Positions 9,016 through 17,654 of a stretch of DNA of 64,000 nt are shown piece after piece. This DNA is from Archangium gephyra (lineage in GTDB: Bacteria > Myxococcota > Myxococcia > Myxococcales > Myxococcaceae), in the NCBI GenBank assembly GCA_003243425.1, contig QFQP01000038.1, positions 3,089 to 67,088 on the forward strand, given 5' to 3'. The notes below the pieces were generated by a model, which ran no database searches, had not been told where the DNA came from, and was given only the letters and a program-made list of their open reading frames with translations. Position numbers and translations under genes: made by a program. The first letter of the stretch is position 1, and each line of letters begins with the position of its first letter.

Positions 9016-9131
9016 AGTGCAGCATCGGCGCGGTATCGGTACATTATTACCGGCTCAGTGACTATTCGGTAAAAACCGGGCAAACCACACTCGCTTATGG
9101 CGATCAGGTGGAGCAGCGCCCGACACAGCCG

Positions 9132-9152
9132 AAGTGACCATTTTTGTCACTT
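9132..9152. promoter_or_regulatory. Inverted repeat AAGTGAC-N7-GTCACTT upstream of the orphan pilin
   Basis: Two perfect 7-base arms flank a T-rich centre about 115 bases before the pilin start. Further TGTCA copies occur at 9169 and 9214. TGTC-containing repeats are described for PilR-type regulators in Pseudomonas, and the pilA gene of this window also has a TGTCA dyad (19336-19350). Arms of this length can arise by chance in a 250-base spacer, so this is only a candidate operator. No good sigma-54 box was found in this spacer. Confidence 0.35.
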
Positions 9153-9245
9153 TGACCGGATCACAACTTGTCACTCCGGTGGTTCCGAGGACTTACATGG
9201 TCGTCAGTGGCAAAGAATGTCACGTGATTTCAGGCGCTTCAGTTT

Positions 9246-9261
9246 TCAGGTAATAACCTGA
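9246..9261 (+). promoter_or_regulatory. Small hairpin over the ribosome-binding site of the orphan pilin
   Basis: TCAGGT and ACCTGA pair around an AATA loop and end 3 bases before the ATG at 9265. The only Shine-Dalgarno-like bases (CAGG) lie within the 5' arm, so the fold could limit translation. The stem is only 6 base pairs. Confidence 0.35.
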
Positions 9262-9264
9262 GCA

Positions 9265-9894
9265 ATGGTCCGGAAGAGCGGCTTCACCCTCGTTGAACTG
9301 ATGATCGTGGTTGCGATCATCGGAATTCTGGCGGCGATCGCAGTTCCGAACTTCATCAAGTACCAGGCGAAGTCGAAACAGAGCGAAGCCAAGACGATGC
9401 TGCGCTCGTATTTCACCTCGCAGCGTCACCAGTTCTCGGAGCGAGACACCTTCACTTCGAACCTGAGTGAGCTGGGCTTCGGCCCGGAGCGCGGCAACCG
9501 CTACGCGTATTACGGCACGCTGACGCCCACTGCGTGGCAGTCGCGAGCGAGTGCGATCCCGACCACCTCGGGCGACTTCCAGGCCATCGAGGTCGATTGC
9601 TTCAAGCTCACGGTCGGCGGGTGCACGCCGCGCCCGGTGCGCCCCGGTTCACTCGCTTCATTTTCCGTGTCGTACGACCTGAACACCACCGGCCCTTCGC
9701 AGACCGGTGTGGTCAACGGTCAGAACGGCGGCTTCATGCTCGAAGCGCGCGGCACCATCGACAACGATTCGGAAGCCGACGTGTGGTTGATCTCGAGCGG
9801 TACACTGGTCATCAGCGGCAACGGCTGCGCCGACACCGCCAATGGCGTGCCCGGCATCATGGGCGCCATCTACGACGACGTCGCCTGTCCGTAA
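9265..9894 (+). CDS. Type IV pilin, PilA paralogue outside a pil operon
   Basis: The 209-residue prepilin has a 6-residue leader MVRKSG, then the class IV pilin N-terminus FTLVELMIVVAIIGILAA with Glu at mature position 5. PilD would cleave after Gly6. The mature N-terminal half closely follows the pilA product at 18574-19203 (both carry KQSEAKT and PERGNRYAY). Both proteins are 209 residues long and end in nearly the same residues (DDVACP versus NDVACP); the middle diverges. It stands alone, after a 249-base spacer and 43 bases before an unrelated flavoprotein gene. It could be an alternative major pilin, a minor pilin or a secretion pseudopilin. Confidence 0.9.
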   Translation: MVRKSGFTLVELMIVVAIIGILAAIAVPNFIKYQAKSKQSEAKTMLRSYFTSQRHQFSERDTFTSNLSELGFGPERGNRYAYYGTLTPTAWQSRASAIPTTSGDFQAIEVDCFKLTVGGCTPRPVRPGSLASFSVSYDLNTTGPSQTGVVNGQNGGFMLEARGTIDNDSEADVWLISSGTLVISGNGCADTANGVPGIMGAIYDDVACP

Positions 9895-9937
9895 GACGGC
9901 CGAAGTTCAGCACCATCGGGAGTAAGACGCGCCCACC

Positions 9938-12199
9938 ATGCGCATCGTCTGCATCGGTGGTGGTCCCGCGGGCCTCTACTTGTCGCTGTTGATCAAGAAG
10001 TCCTTCCCCGACATCACCGTCGACGTCTTCGAGAAGAACGCCGCCGACGAGACCTTCGGCTGGGGCGTGGTGTTCTCGAAAGAGACGCTCGGGAACTTCC
10101 GTGAAGCAGACCCCGAATCGCTCGCGGCCATCGAGTCGCACTTCGCGTACTGGGACGACATCGAGACCACCGTCGATGGCGTGACCACCGTGTCGACCGG
10201 TCACGGCTTCTGCGGGCTGGCTCGAAAGGACCTGCTCAAGCTGCTGCAGCGCCGCTGCACCGAGCTGGGCGTCGGGCTGCACTTCGGCAAAGACCTGCCC
10301 ACCGACCCGCTGCCCGCCGCCGACCTCGTCATCGGCGCCGATGGTGTGCACTCGCCGTTGCGCACCGCCAACGCCGAGCACTTCCGCCCGCATGTCGACT
10401 GGCGCAAATGCAAGTTCACGTGGCTGGGCACGACGAAGCCGCTGCGCGCCTTCACGTTCCTCTTCAAGAACACCGAGCACGGCGTGTTTCAGGTGCACGC
10501 GTACCCGTTCACGCAGACGCCCATGCAGCCCTCGGGCGCGCGTTCGACCTTCATCGTGGAATGCAGAGAAGAGGTGTGGCGTTCGGCGGGCCTGCACGAG
10601 AAGACCGAAGCCGAATCGGTCGCGTTCCTCGAGAAGCTGTTCGCCACCGAGCTCGAAGGCCACGCGCTGTGCCCCAACAAGAGCATCTGGCGCACGTTCC
10701 CCACCATCAGCTGCGAGCGGTGGACGAAGGACAACCTCGTGCTGCTGGGAGACGCGGTGCACACCGCGCATTTCTCCATCGGCTCGGGCACCAAGCTGGC
10801 GATGGAAGACGCGATTGCGCTGCGTGATGCGCTGGTGGCCGCGAAGCTGAACGTGCCGACCGCGCTCGCCGCCTACGAAGCCGCGCGCAAGCCCGAGACC
10901 GTTCGGGTGCAGCGCGCCGCGCAGACCAGCCTCGAGTGGTTCGAGAATTCCGCGCGCTACGTGAAGCAGCCGCCGGAGCAGTTCACCTTCAACCTGATGA
11001 CGCGCAGCAAGCGCATCACCTGGGACAACCTGCGTACGCGTGACCCGCAGCTGGTGCGCCGCGCCGACGAGGGCTTCGCCGATGCCGCCGGTTCGAAGCG
11101 CAATTCAGACGGTTCTGCACCGCCGCCGTTGTTCGCGCCGCTGACGTTGAGAGAGATGACGCTCGAGAACCGCGTCGTCGTTTCACCCATGTGCCAGTAC
11201 TCGGCGGTCGACGGCGTGCCCACCGATTGGCATCTCGTGCACCTCGGTTCGCGCGCGATGGGCGGAGCGGGCCTCGTCATCACCGAGATGACCGACGTGT
11301 CGCCCGAAGGCCGCATTTCGCTCGGCTGCGCGGGCCTGTGGAACGACGCCCAGCGCGACAGCTGGAAGCGCATCGTCGATTTCGTGCACGGCAATTCGCG
11401 CGCGAAGATTGGCGTGCAGCTCGCGCACGCCGGCCGCAAGGCCAGCTGTTCACGCCCGTGGGAAGGCGACACCTGCCTCAAGGGCCCCGACGCGTGGGAG
11501 ACGTTTGCTCCGTCGGCGCTCCCGTACCGCACCGGCTGGCACGTGCCGACCGAGATGAACCACGCGGAGCTCGCGCGTGTGAAGCAGGCCTTCGTCGACG
11601 CCACCGTGCGTGCGCTGCAGGCGGGCTTCGACTTCATCGAGATTCACATGGCGCACGGCTACCTGCTGTCGACCTTCCTCTCGCCGCTGTCGAACACGCG
11701 CAGTGATGAATACGGCGGCTCGCTGGAAAAGCGGATGAAGTATCCGCTTCAGGTGTTCGAGGCGATGCGCGCGGTGTGGCCGAAGGAGAAGCCGATGGGC
11801 GTGCGCGTGTCGGCGACCGATTGGCTGGGGCCCACCGGGCAGACCGTGGAAGACACGGTGGCCTTCGCGCGTGAATTGAAGGCGCGTGGCTGTGACGTCA
11901 TCGACGTGTCGACGGCCGGCAACGTGCCCGAGTCGCGCCCCGAGTACGGCCGCATGTACCAGGTGCCGTTCGCCGAAGCGGTGAAGGTCGGCGCTGGAAT
12001 TCCGGTGATGGCGGTGGGCGGCATCATGGGTGCTGATCACGCGAACACCGTCATCGGCGCCGGGCGTGCAGACCTGTGCGCGATGGCGCGCGAGCACCTC
12101 TCAGACCCGTACCTCACGCACCGTCATGCGCAGGCCGAGAAGGTCGATGGGGTGTGGTGGCCGCCGCCGTACTTGAACGTGAAGCCCGTGCCTCGTTGA
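9938..12199 (+). CDS. Bifunctional flavoprotein: salicylyl/2-aminobenzoyl-CoA monooxygenase fused to an old-yellow-enzyme-type reductase
   Basis: In this 753-residue protein, residues 1 to about 370 are a PHBH-type FAD monooxygenase with CIGGGPAGLYLS, DLVIGADGVHS and LLGDAVHTAHF. Residues about 390-753 are an NADH:flavin oxidoreductase of the OYE family with VVSPMCQYSAVDG, the active-site segment HLGSRAMGG, IEIHMAHGYLL and MARE. This architecture is that of 2-aminobenzoyl-CoA monooxygenase/reductase and annotated salicylyl-CoA 5-hydroxylases, which dearomatise CoA-bound aromatics. No CoA ligase or downstream ring-cleavage gene is visible nearby, so the substrate stays open. A TAAGAC box lies 9 bases before the ATG. 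Confidence 0.88.
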   Translation: MRIVCIGGGPAGLYLSLLIKKSFPDITVDVFEKNAADETFGWGVVFSKETLGNFREADPESLAAIESHFAYWDDIETTVDGVTTVSTGHGFCGLARKDLLKLLQRRCTELGVGLHFGKDLPTDPLPAADLVIGADGVHSPLRTANAEHFRPHVDWRKCKFTWLGTTKPLRAFTFLFKNTEHGVFQVHAYPFTQTPMQPSGARSTFIVECREEVWRSAGLHEKTEAESVAFLEKLFATELEGHALCPNKSIWRTFPTISCERWTKDNLVLLGDAVHTAHFSIGSGTKLAMEDAIALRDALVAAKLNVPTALAAYEAARKPETVRVQRAAQTSLEWFENSARYVKQPPEQFTFNLMTRSKRITWDNLRTRDPQLVRRADEGFADAAGSKRNSDGSAPPPLFAPLTLREMTLENRVVVSPMCQYSAVDGVPTDWHLVHLGSRAMGGAGLVITEMTDVSPEGRISLGCAGLWNDAQRDSWKRIVDFVHGNSRAKIGVQLAHAGRKASCSRPWEGDTCLKGPDAWETFAPSALPYRTGWHVPTEMNHAELARVKQAFVDATVRALQAGFDFIEIHMAHGYLLSTFLSPLSNTRSDEYGGSLEKRMKYPLQVFEAMRAVWPKEKPMGVRVSATDWLGPTGQTVEDTVAFARELKARGCDVIDVSTAGNVPESRPEYGRMYQVPFAEAVKVGAGIPVMAVGGIMGADHANTVIGAGRADLCAMAREHLSDPYLTHRHAQAEKVDGVWWPPPYLNVKPVPR

Positions 12200-12204
12200 G
12201 GGGG

Positions 12205-13758
12205 TCAGCGGCCAGTGAGGCGTTCGTTCCACCGCTTCATCATCGCCTCATCGTTCACTTCGCGGCCCAGCTTGAAACCGGCTTCGGCCACCGGTCGCAG
12301 CGGCGTCACATTCCACTGTGCTTCGAGCGTCAGCGCAGCCTCGACCGGGTTCTTCGCGAGGAATTGAGCGACCGCGAGGTTCACGCCCGCCTGCCACAAC
12401 CGCCCGCCCGACGCGGCGCGCGCGGCCGCGAAGTGTTTCGCCGCCACCTCCGGTGCACGCAGCAGGTGCAGATTTCCCAGCCCCAGTTCGGCCATCGCCA
12501 GGGACTTGGGGTCGCCCACCTTCGCCGCCACTTCGACCGCGCTCTGGTAGGCCTCTGCCGCTTCGGGCTGTTTCGTCGCCGCAAGCGCGTTGGCCAGGTT
12601 GAGCCGCGGCGCCGCAAGTTCGGGTTCTGCTTCCACGTTGGAAGACCACAACGACACGTCATCGCGCCACGTCGGCACCACGGTGGCCGACGTCACCGCC
12701 CACGCCACCGGTATCAGCCACACCATCGCGCTGCATTGCCTCGCCCGTGCGAGAGCCAGGGCCACGCCGATCAGGGGCAGGTAGAGCAGCAGCCCCGAGA
12801 ACCGCACCGTCACCGGGCCCCACATGGCCACCGGCGCGGTCGCCACCAGGAACCACATCACGGCGAAACGCAGCCACGTCACCGGGCGCGAGAGCAGCAC
12901 TGCCACCCCCAACAACGGCACGGCGAGCCACGACGCCACCGTCTTCGACGCGTAGGGCACCAGCGGCGAAGGCAGCAGCACCAGCTTCGCGTAGCGCACC
13001 ACCGTCGACGCGGCAGTCAGCACCGGGTGCCACTCGTCGTGCAACTCGCCCGCGGGAAACGCGGCGCCCAGCGCGAGGAAACGCAGCAACAGGGTGAGCA
13101 GCGTCGCGCCCATCGCTGCCATCAGCGGTCGCCAACGCGTGGCGCGCCGCTCGAAGCCGTTGGCTGTCCAGTCGACGAGCAGCAGCAACGGGGCAGCGAC
13201 GAAGGCGCTCTCTTTGGAGAGCTGCGCCAGCGTCACGCACCCGAAGACCGCCGGTAGCGACCACGCCGCAGTGCTGCGAGCGGCGAGCAACGCCAGCAAG
13301 ACGAAGAGCGTGGCCAGCAGGTCTCCTCGAGACGACACGTTGGCCACTGCTTCGATGGTCGCCGGGTGAAAGACGAAGAGCGCAGCGCTGAGCAACGACA
13401 CCTCGACGCTGGCGGCCAACCGCGACGCGAGCAGCCCCACCAGCGCGGCGCACAGCAGGTGAAGCAGCAGGTTCACCGCGTGCGGGCCCACGGGCGAGGT
13501 ACCGAACACCGCGCGGTCGGCGAAGTACGAGGCCACCACCACCGGGCGGTACATGCCGGCCTCGCGCGGGTTGGCGCTCAAGGCCCAGAAGTCGCTGGCC
13601 AGCGCGGCGCTCCATTGCGCGCGGTCCTTCAACACCGGGCTGTCGAGAATGAGCGACTTGTCGTCCCACAGCCAGGGCGAGCGCAGCAGCGGACCGAACA
13701 CCAGCAGCGCCGCCACGCCCACCACCACCGACACCACGAGGAGCCCGCGCGACGACAC
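12205..13758 (-). CDS. Polytopic membrane protein with C-terminal TPR-like repeats, TMTC/GT-C-like
   Basis: The 517-residue protein has about ten hydrophobic segments and then a helical repeat region from about residue 385. The first loop carries SPWLWDDKSLILDSPVL, resembling the acidic WDD motif of TMTC-type GT-C glycosyltransferases. Fold and order (membrane GT-C, then TPR) match bacterial TMTC-like proteins, whose substrates are largely unknown. It ends 6 bases from the convergent flavoprotein gene. The start is a GTG preceded by TAGCGT-N6, suggesting a leaderless mRNA. Two related genes occur at 13829 and 36520. Confidence 0.65.
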   Translation of the reverse strand: MSSRGLLVVSVVVGVAALLVFGPLLRSPWLWDDKSLILDSPVLKDRAQWSAALASDFWALSANPREAGMYRPVVVASYFADRAVFGTSPVGPHAVNLLLHLLCAALVGLLASRLAASVEVSLLSAALFVFHPATIEAVANVSSRGDLLATLFVLLALLAARSTAAWSLPAVFGCVTLAQLSKESAFVAAPLLLLVDWTANGFERRATRWRPLMAAMGATLLTLLLRFLALGAAFPAGELHDEWHPVLTAASTVVRYAKLVLLPSPLVPYASKTVASWLAVPLLGVAVLLSRPVTWLRFAVMWFLVATAPVAMWGPVTVRFSGLLLYLPLIGVALALARARQCSAMVWLIPVAWAVTSATVVPTWRDDVSLWSSNVEAEPELAAPRLNLANALAATKQPEAAEAYQSAVEVAAKVGDPKSLAMAELGLGNLHLLRAPEVAAKHFAAARAASGGRLWQAGVNLAVAQFLAKNPVEAALTLEAQWNVTPLRPVAEAGFKLGREVNDEAMMKRWNERLTGR

Positions 13759-13828
13759 GGCCGCACGCTACCCACACCCGTGAAGAAAGATGACTGTGAC
13801 GCGCGGGCCGTGCGCACAATCACCGGCG

Positions 13829-15937
13829 ATGAAGCCGTCGAGCACGCTGCTGTTGATCTTCCTCGTCGCCGTCGTCGTCTTCGCTCAGACGTTGTGGGGC
13901 GGGTTCGTGTGGGACGACCTGATGCTCATCCAGTTCAACGCGCGGCTCCACGAGTCGGACGCGCTGCTCAAGTCGCTGACCTGGAACTTCTGGGAATGCT
14001 CGTCGCCCACCGGCGCCACCGCGTCGTACTGGCGCCCGCTGCCGAAGCTCTCGCACGTGGTGCTGTACCGCCTCGGCAATGAGCAACCGTGGCTCTTCCA
14101 CGGCTTCAACGTCGTGATGCATGCGCTCAACAGCGTGCTGGTCGCGGTGTGGGCGCGCAAACGCCTGCTCGCCACCGGCGTGACCGAGGTGTCTGGCGTC
14201 GCGGCGCTCGCGGCCGGTGTGGTCTTCGCGCTGCACCCCTCGCGCTACGAAGTCGTCGGGTGGATCAGCTGCTCCACCGAGTTGATCTTCGCGTTCTTCG
14301 CGCTGCTCGTGGCCATCGCCTTCGAGAAGCGCGCGTGGTGGGGCGTGCTGGCGATGTTCGGCGCGGTGTTCAGCAAGGAGACCGCGCTGGTGCTTCCGGT
14401 GCTCTTCGGCCTCGACGCCTTCCTCCGAAAGGAGCTGCGCACGCGCCTGCCGTGGATCGCCGCGACCGGCGTGGTGGTGGGTATCGCGTGGGTGCTGCGC
14501 TGGGTGCTTCATTTCGAGATGCCGCCGGTCAACACCGCGACCGACCTGGTGGTCATCGCCTCGCGTTCGCTGGGCGCCTTCACGCTGTTCCACCTGCGCT
14601 CGCTGTTGCCCACCGAGGTCACCATCATCGCCTCGGAGTTCGAGCCCGTCGGGCCGGGGCGCTTCGACATTCCAGCGCACCTCATCGTCATCGGCGTGGC
14701 GCTGGTCATCGCCTGGGGCACCCTCATCGTGACGGGTTTGCGCAAGCAGAGCGTGCGGCCTTGGCTGGCCGACGCGCTGTGGTGGCTGATTCCCCTGGGA
14801 CCGGTGCTGCAAGTGCGGCTGGTACCCGCGCCGCTGCTGGTCTCGGACCGCTTCCTCTACCTGCCCATCGCCGGAGCCGCGGTGCTGGTGGCACGCGCCT
14901 TCTCGAAGTTGCCCGAACGGCACGTGCGCGCCGCGAGACTGGGCCTCGCGGGCTGGGCGACGGCCGCGGCGGTGATGTTGTCGCTGGCGCTGCCGTCCTA
15001 CGTCGACAACCACACCTTCTTCGCGCGCGAGTTCAGCCTCCACCCCGGGCACCTCTTCGCCGCCGAAGGGTACGGCCGCGCGCTCGATGCCAGTGGCAAT
15101 TTCTGGGCGGCGCAGAAGGTGTTCCAGACCCGCCTCGAGCGCGGAGTACCCGAGCACCGCCGCCTCGAATTGCTTTCGGTGATGGCCTCGACGTACCACC
15201 GCACGTTGCGCGACGACCAGGTGCGCGAGCTCACGCAGCTGGCCTCGTACTTCTCGGGCATCGTCAACAACAACCCGAAGTCGCTGCAGCTGGGAGACCG
15301 GGAATGGGAGCTGAGCCCCCGTGCCGCGGCCGAGACGAACCTCATGAACTCGCAGGACGGCCTCTATTTCCGCGAGCTGCGCGCCGACCTGCTTTCGCGC
15401 CTGGGTCAACAGGAAGAGATTCTCAAGGTCGTCGCCCGCCGCCGCCGCCGTGAACCGGGAGCCGAATCGACGCTCGACCTCGCCCGCCGCCTCGCCATCG
15501 CCGACAAGTGGATGGAGGCGTTGGTGGTGCTCGACGAAGACACGCCCCGGTACCGCGAGCTCGAACGGTCGCCGCTCGCCCGCTTCATCCGCACCTCGTC
15601 CACCCTCGCGCCGCAGGTGCCCGAAACCGCGGCCTCGTTCGCGGTGCGGCGTGCGGCCGTCTACGCGCGGCTGGGCGCTCCATGGCGCGCGCGCCGCGAA
15701 CTCGAGCCCTTCATCACCACTGACGCGGCTGACCCGCGGCTGGTGCATGCACGCGTTCAGGTCGAAATCTCGGACCTCAACTACGAGCGCGCGCTCGAGA
15801 TTCTCGACGAGGCCATCGCCCGGCAGCCCGGCGAGACCTCGTTTGCCGACGCACGCCGCGAAGTCACCGCCGCACAGGACCTGTGGAAGCGCGCGGTGGA
15901 GGTCGAGTTGATGGCCGCAGAACCCGCGACGATGTGA
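13829..15937 (+). CDS. Polytopic membrane protein with C-terminal TPR-like region, TMTC/GT-C-like
   Basis: The 702-residue protein shares the plan of its divergent neighbour: an N-terminal hydrophobic helix, GGFVWDDLMLIQFNARLHES in the first loop, and about ten membrane segments up to about residue 395. A long soluble helical-repeat region follows, with TPR-like units. The ATG at 13829 was preferred to an open-frame start 39 bases upstream because the protein then begins directly with a membrane anchor. The acidic WDD motif suggests a polyprenyl-phosphate-sugar-dependent transferase. It ends 2 bases before the convergent pilI stop. Confidence 0.65.
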   Translation: MKPSSTLLLIFLVAVVVFAQTLWGGFVWDDLMLIQFNARLHESDALLKSLTWNFWECSSPTGATASYWRPLPKLSHVVLYRLGNEQPWLFHGFNVVMHALNSVLVAVWARKRLLATGVTEVSGVAALAAGVVFALHPSRYEVVGWISCSTELIFAFFALLVAIAFEKRAWWGVLAMFGAVFSKETALVLPVLFGLDAFLRKELRTRLPWIAATGVVVGIAWVLRWVLHFEMPPVNTATDLVVIASRSLGAFTLFHLRSLLPTEVTIIASEFEPVGPGRFDIPAHLIVIGVALVIAWGTLIVTGLRKQSVRPWLADALWWLIPLGPVLQVRLVPAPLLVSDRFLYLPIAGAAVLVARAFSKLPERHVRAARLGLAGWATAAAVMLSLALPSYVDNHTFFAREFSLHPGHLFAAEGYGRALDASGNFWAAQKVFQTRLERGVPEHRRLELLSVMASTYHRTLRDDQVRELTQLASYFSGIVNNNPKSLQLGDREWELSPRAAAETNLMNSQDGLYFRELRADLLSRLGQQEEILKVVARRRRREPGAESTLDLARRLAIADKWMEALVVLDEDTPRYRELERSPLARFIRTSSTLAPQVPETAASFAVRRAAVYARLGAPWRARRELEPFITTDAADPRLVHARVQVEISDLNYERALEILDEAIARQPGETSFADARREVTAAQDLWKRAVEVELMAAEPATM

Positions 15938-15939
15938 CG

Positions 15940-16707
15940 TCAGCGGAAGTCGCGGCGCGAGAACACCAGGCTCGCCGCGGTCACGAAGAGCAGCGCCCAG
16001 GCGGCGCCGACCCCGCATGACGACAGCAGCTCCGGCAGCTCGATGGTCGATTCCCACGCCGCTTCGACGCGGTAGTCGAGCCGGTCCAGGTTCGGCACCA
16101 GCGCGTAGAGCACGCCGCACGCCCGCGCGAGACCCGGCAGGTCGGTGCGCTGCGAGAGCGCGAAGAGGTCGGGGCTCAGGTGTCCCATGAGGTACACGCC
16201 GACGAGCGACAGCGCGCCCACCAGCTGACCGGTCGAAGCCGACAACAACAACCCCAGCGCGGCCAGCACGAAGAGCTCGACCCACAAGCCCAGCAACGCC
16301 GCGCCCATGGCGCCGGTCGGCTGCACCCCGAAGAGCAGCAACTGCAGGCCGTAGAAGAACGCCATCGCCGCCAGCAACACGGTCAGCGTGGTCATCATGC
16401 CGAGGTAGCGGCCGACGACGAACTGCGTGCGGCTGATGGGGCGCGACATCACCAGGAACACGGTGCGCTTCTCGATTTCGCGGCTCAGCGTGCCGACCGA
16501 CAGGAACATCGAGAGCGCGGCCATCAACAGCGCCATCACGCCGAGGCCGAAATCGGTCACCGCACGGTCGATGGTGAAGACCGTGGTGTTCATGACCAGC
16601 GTGGTCAGCAGAATCAGCACGCCGGCGAATACGCCCACCACCACGGTGATGCGGTTTCGCAATGCTTCGCGAAAGCCCGCCAGCATCAACGCCAGAATCA
16701 CCCTCAT
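15940..16707 (-). CDS. pilI: ABC-2 type permease, PilI-like
   Basis: The 255-residue protein has six predicted membrane helices and the segment REIEKRTVFLVMSRPISRTQF, split here by position, that is typical of ABC-2 permeases of the NosY/DR-like type. The start ATG overlaps the stop of the ATPase gene by 4 bases. It is the third gene after pilA, after a TPR-like protein and an ABC ATPase, the same order as M. xanthus pilA-pilG-pilH-pilI, where the products are required for pilus assembly or export. What is transported is unknown. Identification rests on gene order and family, not on alignment. Confidence 0.75.
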   Translation of the reverse strand: MRVILALMLAGFREALRNRITVVVGVFAGVLILLTTLVMNTTVFTIDRAVTDFGLGVMALLMAALSMFLSVGTLSREIEKRTVFLVMSRPISRTQFVVGRYLGMMTTLTVLLAAMAFFYGLQLLLFGVQPTGAMGAALLGLWVELFVLAALGLLLSASTGQLVGALSLVGVYLMGHLSPDLFALSQRTDLPGLARACGVLYALVPNLDRLDYRVEAAWESTIELPELLSSCGVGAAWALLFVTAASLVFSRRDFR

Positions 16708-17654
16708 TCCAGCATGCCTCCGACCTGCTGCCCGCTGCCCTTCACCGCGGCGACGAAGGTGTCTTCCAGCGAGAGCTGCAGGGGGTGCACGCGCGTCACC
16801 TTCCACCCGCGCGTGAGCGAAAACTGCAGCACGTTCTGCAGCGCGTCGGCAGGCACTTCGAAGATCGCGCGCCCGCTGAGCAGCTCTCGGCGCACCACGC
16901 CCGGCACCTCGGGGAACCCTTCGGCTTCCTGGTGTTCCACCACCACCTCGAAATTGCGCGTTCCGGTGCTCATCAATTCCTGCACGTGGCCCGACTTCCA
17001 GACCTTGCCGCCCACCACCAGGGCCACGCGGTCACACAGGCTCTCGACGTCACTGATGATGTGCGTACAGAACAGCACCGCCGCGCCGCGCGACCGCTGC
17101 TCGATGATGAGCTCGCGCACCAGCTTCCGCCCCAGCGGGTCGAGGCCCGAGGTCGGCTCGTCGAGAATGATGAGCCTGGGGTCACCCAGCAGCGCACCGG
17201 CCAGCATCGCGCGCTGGGTCATGCCCTTGCTGTAGCGGCGAATGGCGAGGTGCCCGTGTTTCTGGAGCTCGACGCGCTCGATGACGCGGTCGACCTGCCG
17301 GTTGGCCTCGGCGCCATGAAGCCCCGCCAGCGCGGCTTGAAAATGCAGGTACTCGCGGCCGGTGAGGTGCTCGTAGGGCGCGGGCATTTCAGGCACGTAG
17401 CCCACCGGCACGCGCGACCTCGCTTCGCGCACGTCGACGCCGAACAACGTCGCCTTGCCCGCCGACGGCCACACCAGGTTCAGCAGAATCTTGATGCACG
17501 TCGACTTGCCGGCGCCGTTGGGGCCGATGAGGCCGAACACCTCCCCGGGCTTCACCTCGAAGCTCACGCCCGACAGCGCGCGAACGCTCTTCCGGCCCAT
17601 GAAGCCAAGACGGTACGTCTTCTCGAGACCTTCGACCTGAACGACTGGAGTCAT
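16704..17654 (-). CDS. pilH: ABC transporter ATPase, PilH-like
   Basis: The 316-residue cytoplasmic ATPase has Walker A GPNGAGKST, the signature region RRYSKGMTQRAMLAGALL (KGMTQR in place of LSGGQ, common in this subfamily), Walker B LIILDEPTSGLDP and the switch His in FCTHII. About 90 C-terminal residues follow the nucleotide-binding domain. It pairs with the overlapping permease gene. By position it matches M. xanthus PilH. It overlaps pilG by 4 bases at its start and pilI by 4 at its end, so the three are translationally coupled. Confidence 0.82.
   Translation of the reverse strand: MTPVVQVEGLEKTYRLGFMGRKSVRALSGVSFEVKPGEVFGLIGPNGAGKSTCIKILLNLVWPSAGKATLFGVDVREARSRVPVGYVPEMPAPYEHLTGREYLHFQAALAGLHGAEANRQVDRVIERVELQKHGHLAIRRYSKGMTQRAMLAGALLGDPRLIILDEPTSGLDPLGRKLVRELIIEQRSRGAAVLFCTHIISDVESLCDRVALVVGGKVWKSGHVQELMSTGTRNFEVVVEHQEAEGFPEVPGVVRRELLSGRAIFEVPADALQNVLQFSLTRGWKVTRVHPLQLSLEDTFVAAVKGSGQQVGGMLE

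Noticed and set aside
13820..16285. An 821-codon minus-strand frame across the TMTC-like gene and pilI
   Set aside because: It is antisense to two well supported genes, and its sequence is Arg/Gln/His-rich without domain features.
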